Part shown: positions 47,501 to 59,671 of the stretch, in pieces | Numbering within the stretch: the first letter of the stretch is position 1 | How the letters are laid out: the number at the start of each line of letters is the position of its first letter | Origin: Nemertoderma westbladi | Taxonomy: Eukaryota; Xenacoelomorpha; Nemertodermatida; Nemertodermatidae | DNA length: 64,000 nt | Assembly (NCBI GenBank): GCA_032718475.1 | Contig: JAUCBJ010006782.1 | Span: 19,516 to 83,515, forward strand | Direction of reading: 5' to 3' | Position numbers and translations under genes: made by a program | Notes under the pieces: model-generated | What the model was told of the DNA's origin: nothing | Seen by the model: the letters and a program-made list of their open reading frames with translations, nothing else | Database searches by the model: none

Positions 47501-50500
47501 CTCGGTACCGACTTCAGCGGCTGCCAATACTGCGAGCATCTAGGCAAGCGGTATATCGGTCACAAGTTGAGGGGTTGTCGACAGTTTCGCGAGTTGAACT
47601 CGGAAGAACGACGGCTGCAGATATGGCCATTGGACTCTTGTTGGCGGTGTACGCGACACGGACACGTTCGCAAGGATTGCCCAAATACTGACACTTGTCC
47701 ATCCTGTGGACGCAACCACGACGGTCTGCTCCACACAGACAGCCACACGCCGACAAACCGCTTCGCCAGGGAACACCCGGAAGCAGCAGCGAGATGTGAT
47801 GCGGCCTACAGAAAACGAGAATCGAAAACGACTCCAACCTTCGTGACCCATATTGAGGATTGCTTCTCAGAACAATCCGGATCGTCGGACGAAGAGTTAG
47901 AAGACGACGACGAATATTCCAATGGAGACGAACAACCGTCGATTGCGCTTCTGACCACTGACCAACTGAAGGGATTCAGTGTAATTCCGATTAAGATTAC
48001 TGGCACAAAGGGGAGTAAGAGAATTTACGCGATCCTAGATTCAGCCTCATCTCACAGTTACGTGGATGAAAAGATAGCTGACGTCGTGACGGATCTCAGA
48101 CAAGGTAAGCGCGTCAGTTATACCGTAAGTAGTATGCACGGACAGCGTGCAATACCAGTGACACGAGTCAAGTTAAACTTAGACTCTCTTCTTCCGAAAT
48201 CGCAACACAGCGAGAGGGAGAGGTCTTTGTTACCCTTCAAGGATTTGACCTTTGCGGCCACCAAAGACTTTAGTAACTTACTAGGTCCGGTCCCAGAACA
48301 ATCCTTGGAGGACCGTAAGTATTTCAGACACCTTGGTGTACCTGAATGTCCTGTCAATTATAGATCGGTAGCCATGCTGATCGGGACGGACCAATTCAAC
48401 CTACATCAGGTGTGGGAAACCAGACCATCGGCAGTCGTAGCGGGAAACGCATACGCTTGTAGAACGCCGATAGGGTGGTATACTCGAGCGCCTGTGCGCA
48501 CACTAGACATAAGTGACGAGGAAGATGTACAAAGTACATGTAGTTTACTAACTACAAATTCAATCCATTCCTTTTCACACGATGTGGACCATACTACACT
48601 ACAGTCGACAAAACATGACAGACGTGTAACTAGTATGATAAGTCACAAGGAGCAGCTAATCCACAAGGTGAGTTTAGAACTTGGGGAGAAGACGAGTCAG
48701 CTAGAGATTCCATCGACGACAGATGATAGGCTTGCGAGTCTACCTACCCCAACAACTTCAACAATGCCCGTCGAGATCGACGATGACGTGTTGAGAAATC
48801 ATCAGTTGGAACAAGCTGTACTAGACAAAGAATTAACGGAGAAGACTATCAGGTGGTTAGAACAAGATACAGCTGAACCTGGTAGCTACGAACCTTGTAT
48901 GTCGGAACAGGAGAAACAATCTCTGAAGATCATGGAAGATACTATCCGCCAGACGAAAGACGGACATTATGAGGTGGGGATGTTATGGCGTAGCCAAAGT
49001 CCTAAACTTATAAACAACTACCCACTGGCTTTAAGACGTCTACACTCAATCCGACAACGTCTATTAAAGGACGAGAAAGCCCATCTGCAGTACAACACTC
49101 AGATGGAGACGTATTTGAATAAGGGATACGCTATCCAAATGACTAACCCAGAGATAGTGACTAACCAGACATACTATCTGCCACATCACTATGTGAGACA
49201 TCCCGACAAACCAGATAAAGTACGCGTAGTCAATGATTGTGCGGCTCTATTTGAGGGAATGTCCCTCAATAGTGAGTTGATGGATGGACCAAACATGAAT
49301 AATTATCTTATGGGGGTGATTATGCGCTTCCGTCAGCGTCAAGTAGCCTTTACTTGCGACGTTGAAGCAATGTTTCACCAAGTGAAAGCGTTAGAGCGAG
49401 ACAGAGACAGTTTGCGGTTCCTCTGGTATCCGGAAGGAGACTTAAGTCTACCACCGGCGACTTACCAAATGCAAGTTCGCGTTTTCGGTGCCAGAGACAG
49501 CCCAAACTGCACGATGTACGCCCTAAAACAAGCCGCTAGAGATCAGAAACACCTATATGACCCAGAGATAATTAGGATTGTGGAGCATGACTTTTACGTC
49601 GACGACGGATTACAGAGTTGCGACACAGTAGAACGTGCTACAACAGTAGCACATCAATTACAGGACTGCTTGGCGGGCGGAGGTTTTAACCTCACCAAAT
49701 TCGCCTCAAACAGTGCCGAATTAGTAGACTCATTCGGAACGACTGAGCGCGGAGGTGGTGACATAGACCTAGAGTTCGAACCACTACCGACGACCAAGGT
49801 GTTGGGGCTCTTTTGGGACCCAAACACGGACAACTTCCGAGTGAAGGTGAGACTGGACAGTCATGAGAACACACTGACAAAGAGATCATGCTTGTCAAAA
49901 TTGAGCCGATTGTTCGATCCGTTAGGATTCATCAGTCCAGTGATACTGCAAGCCCGCATTTATATGCGCAGTATTTGGAAGGATGGACTAACATGGGACG
50001 AGCCGATCTCATCAGACCAAGTGGACTTATGGAAGACCTGGGAGGCGGAATTATCTTCGCTAGAGGATTATTCCATACCCAGAGTTTACTTTCCATTACA
50101 AAGTACATTTCCTGACAACTTGGAACTACACTGTTTTTCTGACGCCAGTGACAACGGTTTTGGTGTGGCAGCGTACTTGCGCAGACAAGTAGACTCAGAA
50201 GCATTCGATGTTTCGCTCATTACTTCTAAGGCAAAAACAATGCCTACTAAGTATATGACGACACCACGAGCTGAGCTACAAGCCGCAACCCTGTCAACCA
50301 CCATCGTGAACCTTATACAGACAGAACTACAGTCAAGTTTACAGATATTTTATTGGACTGACGCGACGTTGGTTTTATTTTACATAAACAACGACACACT
50401 TGAATTCAAGACATTCGTAGCTAACCGTCGCGCGGAAATTCTAGACCGTTCAATAAAAGAGGATTGGCGACATTGTCCCGGACCACAAAACCCAGCTGAT

Positions 50501-50917
50501 ATTGCGTCGCGAGGAATGATGCCTGAGGAATTCTGTAAACCGGAGAACAAAGAATTTTGGCAACACGGACCCCAATTCTTGCAGAAATCGACACAAGATT
50601 GGCCTCCGTTATACGACAACAAATCTAACACCATCCCTAAGGACGCCGAAATTAAGAAACCAAAAAAGGGGAAGGCAAAGAAAAAGACAACGGCGGCGAA
50701 ACTCAAGAAAAAACCGAAGGCGAAATGGAAAGATATAACTTCAAAGGTCAAGAGAGGAAGACTTGCGAGCCTTTCTACACCAGACATATCGCCAGACGGT
50801 CAACCAGACACGTTACTAGACGGTCAACCAGACACGTTACTAGACGGTCAACCAGACGTTTTGCCAGACATATCACAAAATGTTCTACCAGACACTAGTG
50901 ACATACTGACAAACAGT
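44390..50917 (+). CDS. BEL-A gag-pol: gag, protease, RT, RNase H
   Basis: Continuous frame (counted from codon 44447): long coiled coil rich in AADLERRNAA repeats (residues about 60-270), seven tandem 28-residue repeats (422-615), a DUF1759-like capsid region (NFSGSSKHWHTFVDYIES, about 790), zinc knuckles CWRCTRHGHVRKDC and CPSCGRNHDGLLH (1065-1096), protease ILDSASSHSYVDEK (1195), RT from KVRVVND (1591) through FTCDVEAMFHQV to FYVDDG (1714), RNase H with CFSDASDNGFG, TPRAELQAA and YWTDAT (1895-1970), and PADIASRG. A low-complexity linker with three 24-bp repeats (GQPDTLLD) follows. There the frame enters the family R insertion without a stop. Products would assemble the particle and copy its RNA. 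Confidence 0.88.
45710..46290 (+). repeat. Seven 84-bp tandem repeats in gag
   Basis: Units are almost identical at the DNA level and encode PFNQFTSQSTTSRKTCEPTE plus QRRSVDTR. Each contains one copy of the dispersed motif gaagacttgtgagcct (45748, 45832, 45916, 46000, 46084, 46168, 46252). Confidence 0.95.
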
Positions 50918-53173
50918 GATCACCGCCTTATTGTGGCCAAGGTAAGACTTAGTCTACGTGCTAGCAGAACAACGAAATCTGCCTTGCCACGGCATGACTG
51001 GTCCTCTCTGTTGCAACAGCCAAGTGTGAGATTTAGCTTCACACTACAGCTGAGCAACAGGTATGAGGCTCTTGCCTCTGAGGCGGCAGATCACTGTGAG
51101 GGCTATACTGCCTTTACAGAAGCAGTTAAGTTAGCAGCTGCAGAAACAGTTCCTGTATACCCTCGAAACAGGAAAAGGGCCCCCTGGACTGACAACAAAA
51201 TTCAGAAGTGCCGAAATGACCTTCATAAGGCGCAGAAAGAGTCCCGACTCAAACAGACTACAGCGGCCAAGAATGCAGTTAAAGCTGCATCTAGGTCCCT
51301 GAACAGGCAGTACTCTGTTAATCTACAGGAGCTAATAAACCAACAGGTTGATGCCATTAATGATGCTGACGACAGCAGGCAATCATCCCAGGCATGGAAA
51401 TCGATCAATCTGCTTACTGGGCGGAAAAGCCAACCAACCACCAAGGTTAAGGCTGAATCACCAGCCGATCGCCTCAATGGTTGGAAAGCCCACTTTGAAA
51501 AGCTCCTCAATAATGACAGGGTATTGCCTGATAACTTTATAGAAGTAAAAGTGTCTGAGTCTGTACTCCCAGATATTCCCATTGGCGATATCTCCTTTGC
51601 AGAAGTGAAGGCTGCTGCAAAGAGCATTAAGACCAATCGTGCCAGTGGAGTAGATGGTGTTCCCCCTGAGGTCTTTAAAATACCTGAGTGTTTAAAGCTC
51701 ATCTATCCCATCATAGTAGACATGTACCGTACAACAAGAGTCCCACAAGAAATGAAAACAAATAAGTTGGTGCCAGTTCCCAAGAAGGGCAACCTAACAC
51801 TCTATGGTTCTTTTCGGGGAATCTCATTGATCTCGATTGCTGCAAAACTATACAATAGAATTCTATTAAATCGCATCAGGGATCCCATTGAGAGACTGCT
51901 ACGTGGAAATCAGAATGGGTTCCGTAAAGGTCGTGGGACCATGGAGCCCATTTTGGCACTTAGAAGGATAATTGAAGAGTTATCAAAAAAGAAAGACAGG
52001 CATCTGGCTGTTATCTTTGTTGACTTCTTCAAGGCCTTTGATTCAGTCTCTCGCTCACGTATGTTCAGCATACTTTCATTATATGGGATTCCTGATGAAA
52101 TTATTGCAGCAATCAGATCAGTATACGATGGTTCGACAACATTTGTGTCTACTGTTGACGGTGACACAGAACCATTTGAAGTGTTATGGGGCGTCCTCCA
52201 AGGAGACACACTTGCACCATTCTTGTTCATTATTGTGGTTGACTATGTTCTACGCATGTCCTTAGATCATCATAATGATGATGGGGTGATGATAACTCCA
52301 CCTACTGGCTCCAGAAGTCGAGGAAATCCTGCCAAGTACCTAACTGATCTAGACTTTGCTGATGACTTAGGAGTACTCTCAGAATCATTAGAGGGAGCCC
52401 AGCGGCTCCTCAGCTCATTAGAACATGCTGCTTCTAGTGTTGGTCTTTTTTATTAACTCCAGAAAGACCAAAATTCTGACAGTTAACTTTGAAAGTCCTC
52501 AGCAAGTCTCTGATCGGATGAGCATAAGCTCAAAGGATGGTATGCTTGAGCATGTGGACGACTTCTGTTACCTGGGATCATGGATCCGGAAGTCAGGTGA
52601 GGACCTTCGAATACGTAAGGGAAAGGCATGGGCAGCCTTGAATAGGCTTTCCAGGATTTGGAAGTCACCTAGAATTAATCGGAAACTTAAGGTCCGATTA
52701 TTTAGAGCAGCAGTAGTTCCAGTACTCCTCTACGGGAGTCCATGCTGGGCTCTAACTGCTGAGGACACCAAATCTCTGGATGGCACATTCACAAGAATGC
52801 TTCGCCGGGTACATTGTGTCAAGTACAATGCACACATCTCCAACCAGACACTATATAACATTGGAGGTGTCTCATTGGTTCCCCCAAGCTTGACACTAGA
52901 ACAAAATCGCCTCCGCTTTGCAGGACATTGCTTTCGCCGTGAGGACCAGCCAGTGCATAATCTTGTACTTTGGCAGCCTCATGGAGTAAATAAGCATGGT
53001 GGACAGCCCATGACTTTCTTGAGACGCATCTTAAAGGACACTGGCCTTAAAGATGCGGATGATCTAGCAAATGTCATGGGTGATAGGGAGTTGTGGCGGT
53101 GCAATTTTGTTGACAAGCCGGCACAGCATTCTTAAAAATGCAGCTGCAATGCAGCATGCCGATCCTAGTAGTA
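50918..53173 (+). mobile_element. Family R copy R7 nested in BEL-A pol
   Basis: 5'-truncated copy starting at the SDHRLIVAK point of APE, in the same orientation as pol. TSD acaaacagt at 50909-50917 and 53175-53183. The pol frame runs in phase into the R7 frame and stays open to 52456, where an extra T in a T run (gtcttttttatt) shifts it; the rest is open in the next frame (52425-53135). It ends with the family 3' end and a (TAG)n tail. Confidence 0.92.
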
Positions 53174-53183
53174 GACAAACAGT

Positions 53184-55289
53184 AAAGCCGCAGTTTCCCT
53201 ATTGGAGCGGCCTTCTATTGACAAACAACCAGATACGTTACCAGACGTATCGCCAGACACATTACTAGACAGTCGACTAGACATTTTGTCAGAAACATCA
53301 CAAAATGTTCTACCGGACATTAGTAATGTATTGACTAACAGTAAAGCCGCAGTTTCCCTATTGGAGCGGCCTTGTATTGACAAACTACCAATTTTGACAC
53401 ACTTGAGCAACCATAAGCACGGTGAAACCTCATGTATTACAGATGTGGGTAGTACCTACGCTAATGTAAATACAGGTGTTACTTTGCGCTCAAGAGACAT
53501 ACCAAACTTACAACCTATGGTGAAACCTGGGATTAATGTCGGCAGAAAAATAAGCTTACCAAAACCTGCTGACCCCATAGAGTTCAAACCACCATTAACG
53601 ATCGACTTACAAAGTACCGACAATCAAGGTAAGAAGACGAAGAAGAACAAATTACTTGTAGACCCGGACGGATCAACAGTCAACAAGGGAATACTTACCG
53701 GCGGACCCGTGGGCCCTTCTAGTAATTCAAAACCTTCCAAAATCTCCATTGACTTACCTGATGACGTCACAAATACTTACGTAGATCGTATTGTAAACCT
53801 AACAGACTCTTGGTCAAACGCTTGCCGAAAGTTAGCGTGGATTGTACGTTTTGTACAATACGCAAAAGGCAAACGTGACTTTACTCGTCGACTTACATTG
53901 GCTGAGATTGACAGGTGTGAGATTAAATTAATTCGCCATTACCAACTGCGATATTTCGCGCGCGAATTCACATCTATAAATCAAGGCCAACCAATCAAGT
54001 CGTCACCAATACTGAGTTGGAGTCCGATTATTTATAATGGCTTAATTTGTCATAAATCTCGGCTTCAAAACATTGACCTTAACACAAACTTTAGATACCC
54101 TATAATAATACCGCAACACCACGAACTACAACGTGCAATGATACTGGACGCACATTTACATCTGAAACACGCTGGAAGACACCACTGTCTTTCCTACTTA
54201 CGTACAAGATTTGTATTAATTAGACCCAGTAAAGCGTTAAGTTCAGTGACACGTACGTGTATTATTTGTAAAAAGGTACATTCTAGAATAGGTACCCAAG
54301 AAATGAGTGAACTACCACAAGCACGACTTCAAGCATTTAGACCACCTTTTACAGAGACTGGAATTGATTGCTTTGGTCCCATACATACGAAACGTGGACG
54401 TATACTAGTAAAACGCTGGGGACTGATTTTCACATGTATGTACAGTAGGGCAGTTCATATTGAACGTGTGATGGATCTTTCCACCAACGCGTTTATACTA
54501 GCATTGCGGCGATTTATCGCTAGACGCGGACTAGTAAAATGCTTGTACTCAGACCAAGGGACAAACTTTGTTGGTGCTCGGAATGAGATTGCTAGAGCCT
54601 TTAAGAAATTAGATCATGATCAAATCTCGAACGAACTACAACCTCACAAGATTGTTTGGAAGTTTAATCCTCCAGATAGTCCTTGGAGAGGCGGAGTCTG
54701 GGAGAGACTGATTAGATCTATCAAAACGGCCATGGCAAAGGTCATTCCAGTAAACCACATATTGACAGACGACCAACTGACAACATTGTTTGTTGAAATC
54801 GAGGCAATACTAAATACTAGACCAATAGTATTAGTACCCGATGACAAACAATCTCAGTTTGCTTTGACACCGGCACACCTGCTAATGCAGGCACCGACCA
54901 CATTGACGCCGATTTCTATTCCAATAGAAAGCGATAGTTACGGTAGAAAAGCGTGGAAAATCACGCAACTACTGGCTAACAAATTCTGGGAAATATGGCA
55001 AAACCATTATTTGCCCTCTATTTCTGCCAGAACAACTTGGTACAATAACACCCGCGCATTAAAGCCGGGAGATCACGTGCTGTTAGCAGAAGTGAATCTA
55101 AAAAGACGCTTCTGGATAACAGGTGTAATTTTAGCCACACATCCATCTATGGATGGAGTGACAAGAACTGTGACGGTACGGACAATTGACGGTTGTACAG
55201 TAGACAGACCGACTCAACGTCTCGTACTTCTTGAAGAGACTCGTAACGAGTCTGGAGACTACAAATCTCCACCTAATACTAGTAAATAA
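53184..55289 (+). CDS. BEL-A pol, C-terminal part: integrase
   Basis: After the R7 insertion the pol reading resumes in a repeat-rich linker: KAAVSLLERP occurs twice, about 157 bp apart. The integrase has a zinc site (HLHLKHAGRHHC ... CIICKK), the first Asp in GIDCFGP, the second in YSDQGTNF and the Glu in GGVWERLIRS. A DUF5641-like domain follows (NTRALKPGDHVLLAEVNLKR, RRFWITGVI). It ends at TAA 55287-55289. Since R7 has a TSD, both halves were one continuous frame before that insertion. The protein would insert the element DNA into the chromosome. Confidence 0.88.
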   Translation, partial: KAAVSLLERPSIDKQPDTLPDVSPDTLLDSRLDILSETSQNVLPDISNVLTNSKAAVSLLERPCIDKLPILTHLSNHKHGETSCITDVGSTYANVNTGVTLRSRDIPNLQPMVKPGINVGRKISLPKPADPIEFKPPLTIDLQSTDNQGKKTKKNKLLVDPDGSTVNKGILTGGPVGPSSNSKPSKISIDLPDDVTNTYVDRIVNLTDSWSNACRKLAWIVRFVQYAKGKRDFTRRLTLAEIDRCEIKLIRHYQLRYFAREFTSINQGQPIKSSPILSWSPIIYNGLICHKSRLQNIDLNTNFRYPIIIPQHHELQRAMILDAHLHLKHAGRHHCLSYLRTRFVLIRPSKALSSVTRTCIICKKVHSRIGTQEMSELPQARLQAFRPPFTETGIDCFGPIHTKRGRILVKRWGLIFTCMYSRAVHIERVMDLSTNAFILALRRFIARRGLVKCLYSDQGTNFVGARNEIARAFKKLDHDQISNELQPHKIVWKFNPPDSPWRGGVWERLIRSIKTAMAKVIPVNHILTDDQLTTLFVEIEAILNTRPIVLVPDDKQSQFALTPAHLLMQAPTTLTPISIPIESDSYGRKAWKITQLLANKFWEIWQNHYLPSISARTTWYNNTRALKPGDHVLLAEVNLKRRFWITGVILATHPSMDGVTRTVTVRTIDGCTVDRPTQRLVLLEETRNESGDYKSPPNTSK

Positions 55290-55945
55290 TTAGGAGTTTA
55301 CAAATAGATTTCCACGTACCTGTACACCGTAGTAAGGACAGCGGTAGAATTCCATTGTCTTTATATGTGAACATTGAGGGTAGTACCCTTATGTGTCACA
55401 TAGGAGCGGGATTTGTAGGTATAAGAAATGGAATTCTACTTGGAACTCACAATATTGAGACATTTTCGAAATTTTAGACAATCCATTTGGATTTGAAAAT
55501 TTTTAAAATTTTCTCCAGTGAATAGATTTCAGGGTACAGTCGGGTGGAACTTAAAATTAGAGAAACAAGAGAGGAAGACTTGCGAGCCTTTCTTAAAATT
55601 TTAATTAAATTTTACACGGTCTTGTTTCAATAAGTTACGTCAAAATAGACTCCCCTATATTTATTACTAATTCTTGACTGCTTATTTTCTGACAATAGTT
55701 TGGGATCAAAAGGTGAGTATTTTAGACTCACAGCCAGTTTAGCCCAAATTCGTTTTTATTTCGGCAAAATTTTAGATAAGAAGCAGCGTGTCATTAAAGA
55801 AACCCTAGATCTTAGGCTATGGGTAGGAGGTTAGAGCGTTGTCGAGCCCAAAGGGCAGACGAAACTCTCACGTCTCCTCACAACTAACTACAAACTCTGT
55901 TGTATTCCCTCTAGTAGTAATGATTATGTAACTACACCCCTAATT
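55290..55945 (+). other. Gap between pol and the extra ORF
   Basis: 656 bp without a gene. Holds one copy of the dispersed motif (55574-55589, followed by ttctta) and an acceptor-like cttattttctgacaatag ending near 55699, which could serve a spliced mRNA for the downstream ORF. Confidence 0.4.
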
Positions 55946-58900
55946 ATGGAGAAAGGGATACAAGGAGAGCCGAGATGGGGATATGATATCCAAGAGGAGG
56001 CAGCAGCGCCATTCGAAAGATTTGGAGCCAAGGATTATACTATATTCGGTATAAAAGAATTATCGGAAAGTACAGCGAAACTCGCGAGAACTAAATATGA
56101 CTCGAACGTATTAAAGAGAAGGCAAAACGCATTAAACGAAAGAATCGAAAGTTTGCGCCAAACCTTCAACGAACTTTACCCGTACGACGCTTTGTGTGAT
56201 ACGGGAGACATTAGCGAAGACCCCGATACTGAAATTAGTCGTTTGTATCATACCATGCAATACCTAAAGGCGCACGAACCTATGCCCGCGGTACGCGATG
56301 AATTCGATGGAATGCATCTTTACAGACGAACTCGAGGGGACGATAGAGAAACCAAGGAAGCATTTTCAGTGTATAAACTTTATTATCAATGCGGTTCTTG
56401 TATGCGCGAACAACGAAATGCGATTCCGATGCGTTTGAATAAGGAAAATCCCGAACCGATATTGGCGAGGTGTTCGAATCATCAACAACTACGCTACCAG
56501 GAAGGAGGGTATCCTTTATCGAATCCATATCATTCATTTGCTATGACCGGACCAAAGGCGGGAGAAACTGTCATTTACCCACCTAAGGTTGTTGAACCCG
56601 ATGTATTTGAACTTACGCTGGACGAGGCAAATCAGTCAACCCGCGAAAAGAAAGAAGCTCTTAGCCTATACCGAGCCTACAAGGCTTTCGAGAAAGGTGA
56701 GATGGAAGAATGGGGTGGAAGACTCGCGAGCCTACCTTGCCATTGGACGTCACACGATCAAACTCCAGCTAAGGAGATGACACCGGAAGTTTTCGAGAGC
56801 ATAAACTTTGCTCAAAACGTTATTCAGAGACTACAGATTGCATCCCCGGAGAGGACAAGAGAAATGCAACCGTATAGTACTTCAACTACGAAACCATTGA
56901 GTACGACACTCAATTTTCCTATTAGTATACCAGTCCGACAGGATACGACGTACGAAATACCCATCGTGGATCATCCAGAAATCATTTCGAACTTGGAGTT
57001 TCTTCCTGCAGTTGTTTTCAGCGATATGAGTAAGATATATGATTTACGTAGACATATTACTCAAAAGGTCGTGTACAACGTTCCACCTCATATTCAAGAT
57101 TTCAAGGAACTGGATAGAGCTGGTGCCGATATAGCTCCGAGTAATTTGAAGGGATATTTAACCAAGACGATTCGTTTATGGATTGGAACCGGAACCTTCG
57201 AGTCGGATACAGATATTGCCGCAGATTGGCGAGGTAAGGTTATTCGTTTCGAAGATGATAAGGATATAGAGAAGATTTGGCAACCTTCGGAAGAATTGTT
57301 GGACGAATGGAATAGAACGTTTAGATCGTTTCAGGAAAATGGTTACATGTTTTACGACAACGAGGGCGGCAGTCATCAGCAGAGTTTGACTTCTAAGACT
57401 ATACAAATTAGAGCGGCGGACGGAATCCTGCACGTTTTCAGTAGACAGAGGAGCGACAAACGAATGCCGATACCTCCAGCGAATACAAAGCGACACCATC
57501 TTATCACCGACATAGTAAAGAAGATGGACCAAGCTTGTAATATCGACGCTAGAATGCTACCGAAGATGGTAAGAAACATGATTTTAGATAAAACTGTTGT
57601 AAAGATTGGATCAGGAGTAAGGGAGGATTTAATTAGCGACTTCGCCGGCATGACGGACAGCGATGACCGACTACCGACACCTTACGTCGACACTCGACCT
57701 CTTATTTTGTGGTCTATAGAACAGGGATATTTTCGTGAGTACAATACTCAGAAGACTGGAACTGGATACATTTCCTACCTGTTATTCAATTGGGATTATA
57801 AGGAAAATAAGAGAAACAAGTATATTGAAACTTATGGAGAAGGTGATACTCCAGATATGAGTGAGTTTGAATCACAACTTAAATGGAGAGGATGCGTGTA
57901 TTGGGCTATTACGTCACCTCCAAGAGCGGTCTTACAATATTATTTAGCAATAGAGTCGTCAGTGAATGTTTGCTTAATCGCCGACATTGTGTCTCGGACT
58001 CTCAAAAGACATCCACTTTGTCTCGGAGAAGATCATACTTTCTACATGGAAGGGAGAATTCGTACCGACGTGTTTAGACGATTCCTTGAACCCTTCTACA
58101 ACTCCGACGCTCAGTGTAATGCCTTTACTCGAGCAGGATTTAGTATATTTCGAGACGTGTATCTTCGCTGTGCGGGATCTCTTATCGAAAGACCATCTAT
58201 GTTTACATTGTTACCCTATGAAGGAGAACGTATCGTGGAGATTACGGATGAATCACGGCAGACGCGCGCGCCTATCGGTCACCTTGGTGATGATTTCGAA
58301 GTAACTACTACGATCGCTGACGATCCTTTAGAGGAACTTCTTGAGATAGAAAGGAACCTCCCGAAGAAATCTCAGACGGAGATTCGACAACTTGAAGCAA
58401 CAGATGCTATAGTTTGTATACAACCTTCAGAAACCTACCAACCCATAGACCCAGATGATTACGATTATAGTATGGGAGGAAGCGCTCGACCGATTGGAGA
58501 TCTTATATACGAACGAGTGTGGTACCCTGCCAATACGATGTGTAGTAAATGTGGCGTCGCTGGACATCATATGACAAAGTGCAGTGGAAAGCACATTACT
58601 ATGACTCAGCTAATCTGTGGATGGTGTGGGGATCAAGGGTCTCATACCTTTTATACTTGCTGGAGATTTATGGCTCAATGTACTTACTGCAATATAAAAG
58701 GACATCGAGCATCTGAATGCCAACTAAGAGACATACCTTATGAACACGAATCTGTAAAACTCGTGAGGAAATTATTTGATGAGTGGGAAGATTTAGCCGA
58801 CGAACATGTATCGGCACAAAGAAGACGGTTTCCGATGAGAGCGCATCTCGGATTTTGGGCGGTAAATCCTCAAACGATGATGTCGGAAGGATACATCTCC

Positions 58901-59671
58901 GCTATGCCCCAATATGACGAACTTATCGAGGTTGTCGATATTTTGCCCCACGACAGCGGATTCCGAGTAGTGCGCGAGTATCTACTACAGATTCACCCGG
59001 ATAACAAAAACACGTGGAATTTTCAGAAAGTCGTTAATCGCATTACGTATGGTGAATTCGATCGTTTCCGAACTGAAAAGCGGAATAAAGGAGCTTGGTT
59101 AACCGTCGCATGGGCGTACCGAGCCGCGTTTTACCATAAACGTATACGAGCGAGCGTATTCGAGGAAGAGGAGATCCTAGAGGCGACAAATATACCAGCC
59201 ACTCCGGTTGCGCCGTCTGCACGTCACCCTCGGGAGGACGGACAGGGTAGGATCATACGGGTCCAGAAAGTGGGCCAACAATTAAAGAAAATTATTAATA
59301 TAGAAGAACGCAAGGGAGTTGAGCCGACCATTCGAATTACTCGGGATACGGTATCGCTTCCTAGAGAACCAGTAGGAGGATCGGGACATACACCAGCTGA
59401 TCAAAAGGGGGCGCAAGCTACTCTTGGGTCTGCGTCGTCCGCTTCTCGCGCGTTCCCAGACGTTCTACCAACTGTAGTGACAACTGATCGGTCACGAGGA
59501 ATCGGTCGAGGTTTTGGGATGCCAAATAGACGAATTTGCGAGGAAATAGTCGCACCGTCTCTCAACGTCCAAACGAAACCAGTGACTCGCCCCACAAGTC
59601 CCATATCGCGAGCAAAGTCACCTGTGCGCAGTTTTCGAGGACGCGGCAGGGCTCGATCCACTAAGCGATAA
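55946..59671 (+). CDS. BEL-A extra ORF: 1241-residue protein with three CCHC knuckles
   Basis: An intact frame from ATG 55946 to TAA. Three zinc-knuckle-like motifs stand close together: CSKCGVAGHHMTKC (residue about 865), CGWCGDQGSHTFYTC (about 891) and CTYCNIKGHRASEC (about 912). The N-terminal third is charged and helical with CGSCMRE and an ARCSNH pair; the C-terminal end is basic and Arg/Gly-rich (RSFRGRGRARSTKR). I see no signal peptide or membrane segment, so it does not look like an envelope protein. It could be a second nucleic-acid-binding structural protein or a captured gene. It has its own copy of the dispersed motif (56718). I do not recognise a family. Confidence 0.8.
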   Translation: MEKGIQGEPRWGYDIQEEAAAPFERFGAKDYTIFGIKELSESTAKLARTKYDSNVLKRRQNALNERIESLRQTFNELYPYDALCDTGDISEDPDTEISRLYHTMQYLKAHEPMPAVRDEFDGMHLYRRTRGDDRETKEAFSVYKLYYQCGSCMREQRNAIPMRLNKENPEPILARCSNHQQLRYQEGGYPLSNPYHSFAMTGPKAGETVIYPPKVVEPDVFELTLDEANQSTREKKEALSLYRAYKAFEKGEMEEWGGRLASLPCHWTSHDQTPAKEMTPEVFESINFAQNVIQRLQIASPERTREMQPYSTSTTKPLSTTLNFPISIPVRQDTTYEIPIVDHPEIISNLEFLPAVVFSDMSKIYDLRRHITQKVVYNVPPHIQDFKELDRAGADIAPSNLKGYLTKTIRLWIGTGTFESDTDIAADWRGKVIRFEDDKDIEKIWQPSEELLDEWNRTFRSFQENGYMFYDNEGGSHQQSLTSKTIQIRAADGILHVFSRQRSDKRMPIPPANTKRHHLITDIVKKMDQACNIDARMLPKMVRNMILDKTVVKIGSGVREDLISDFAGMTDSDDRLPTPYVDTRPLILWSIEQGYFREYNTQKTGTGYISYLLFNWDYKENKRNKYIETYGEGDTPDMSEFESQLKWRGCVYWAITSPPRAVLQYYLAIESSVNVCLIADIVSRTLKRHPLCLGEDHTFYMEGRIRTDVFRRFLEPFYNSDAQCNAFTRAGFSIFRDVYLRCAGSLIERPSMFTLLPYEGERIVEITDESRQTRAPIGHLGDDFEVTTTIADDPLEELLEIERNLPKKSQTEIRQLEATDAIVCIQPSETYQPIDPDDYDYSMGGSARPIGDLIYERVWYPANTMCSKCGVAGHHMTKCSGKHITMTQLICGWCGDQGSHTFYTCWRFMAQCTYCNIKGHRASECQLRDIPYEHESVKLVRKLFDEWEDLADEHVSAQRRRFPMRAHLGFWAVNPQTMMSEGYISAMPQYDELIEVVDILPHDSGFRVVREYLLQIHPDNKNTWNFQKVVNRITYGEFDRFRTEKRNKGAWLTVAWAYRAAFYHKRIRASVFEEEEILEATNIPATPVAPSARHPREDGQGRIIRVQKVGQQLKKIINIEERKGVEPTIRITRDTVSLPREPVGGSGHTPADQKGAQATLGSASSASRAFPDVLPTVVTTDRSRGIGRGFGMPNRRICEEIVAPSLNVQTKPVTRPTSPISRAKSPVRSFRGRGRARSTKR

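Noticed and set aside
55946-59671. Envelope gene
   Set aside because: No signal peptide, no long hydrophobic segment; zinc knuckles and a basic tail instead.
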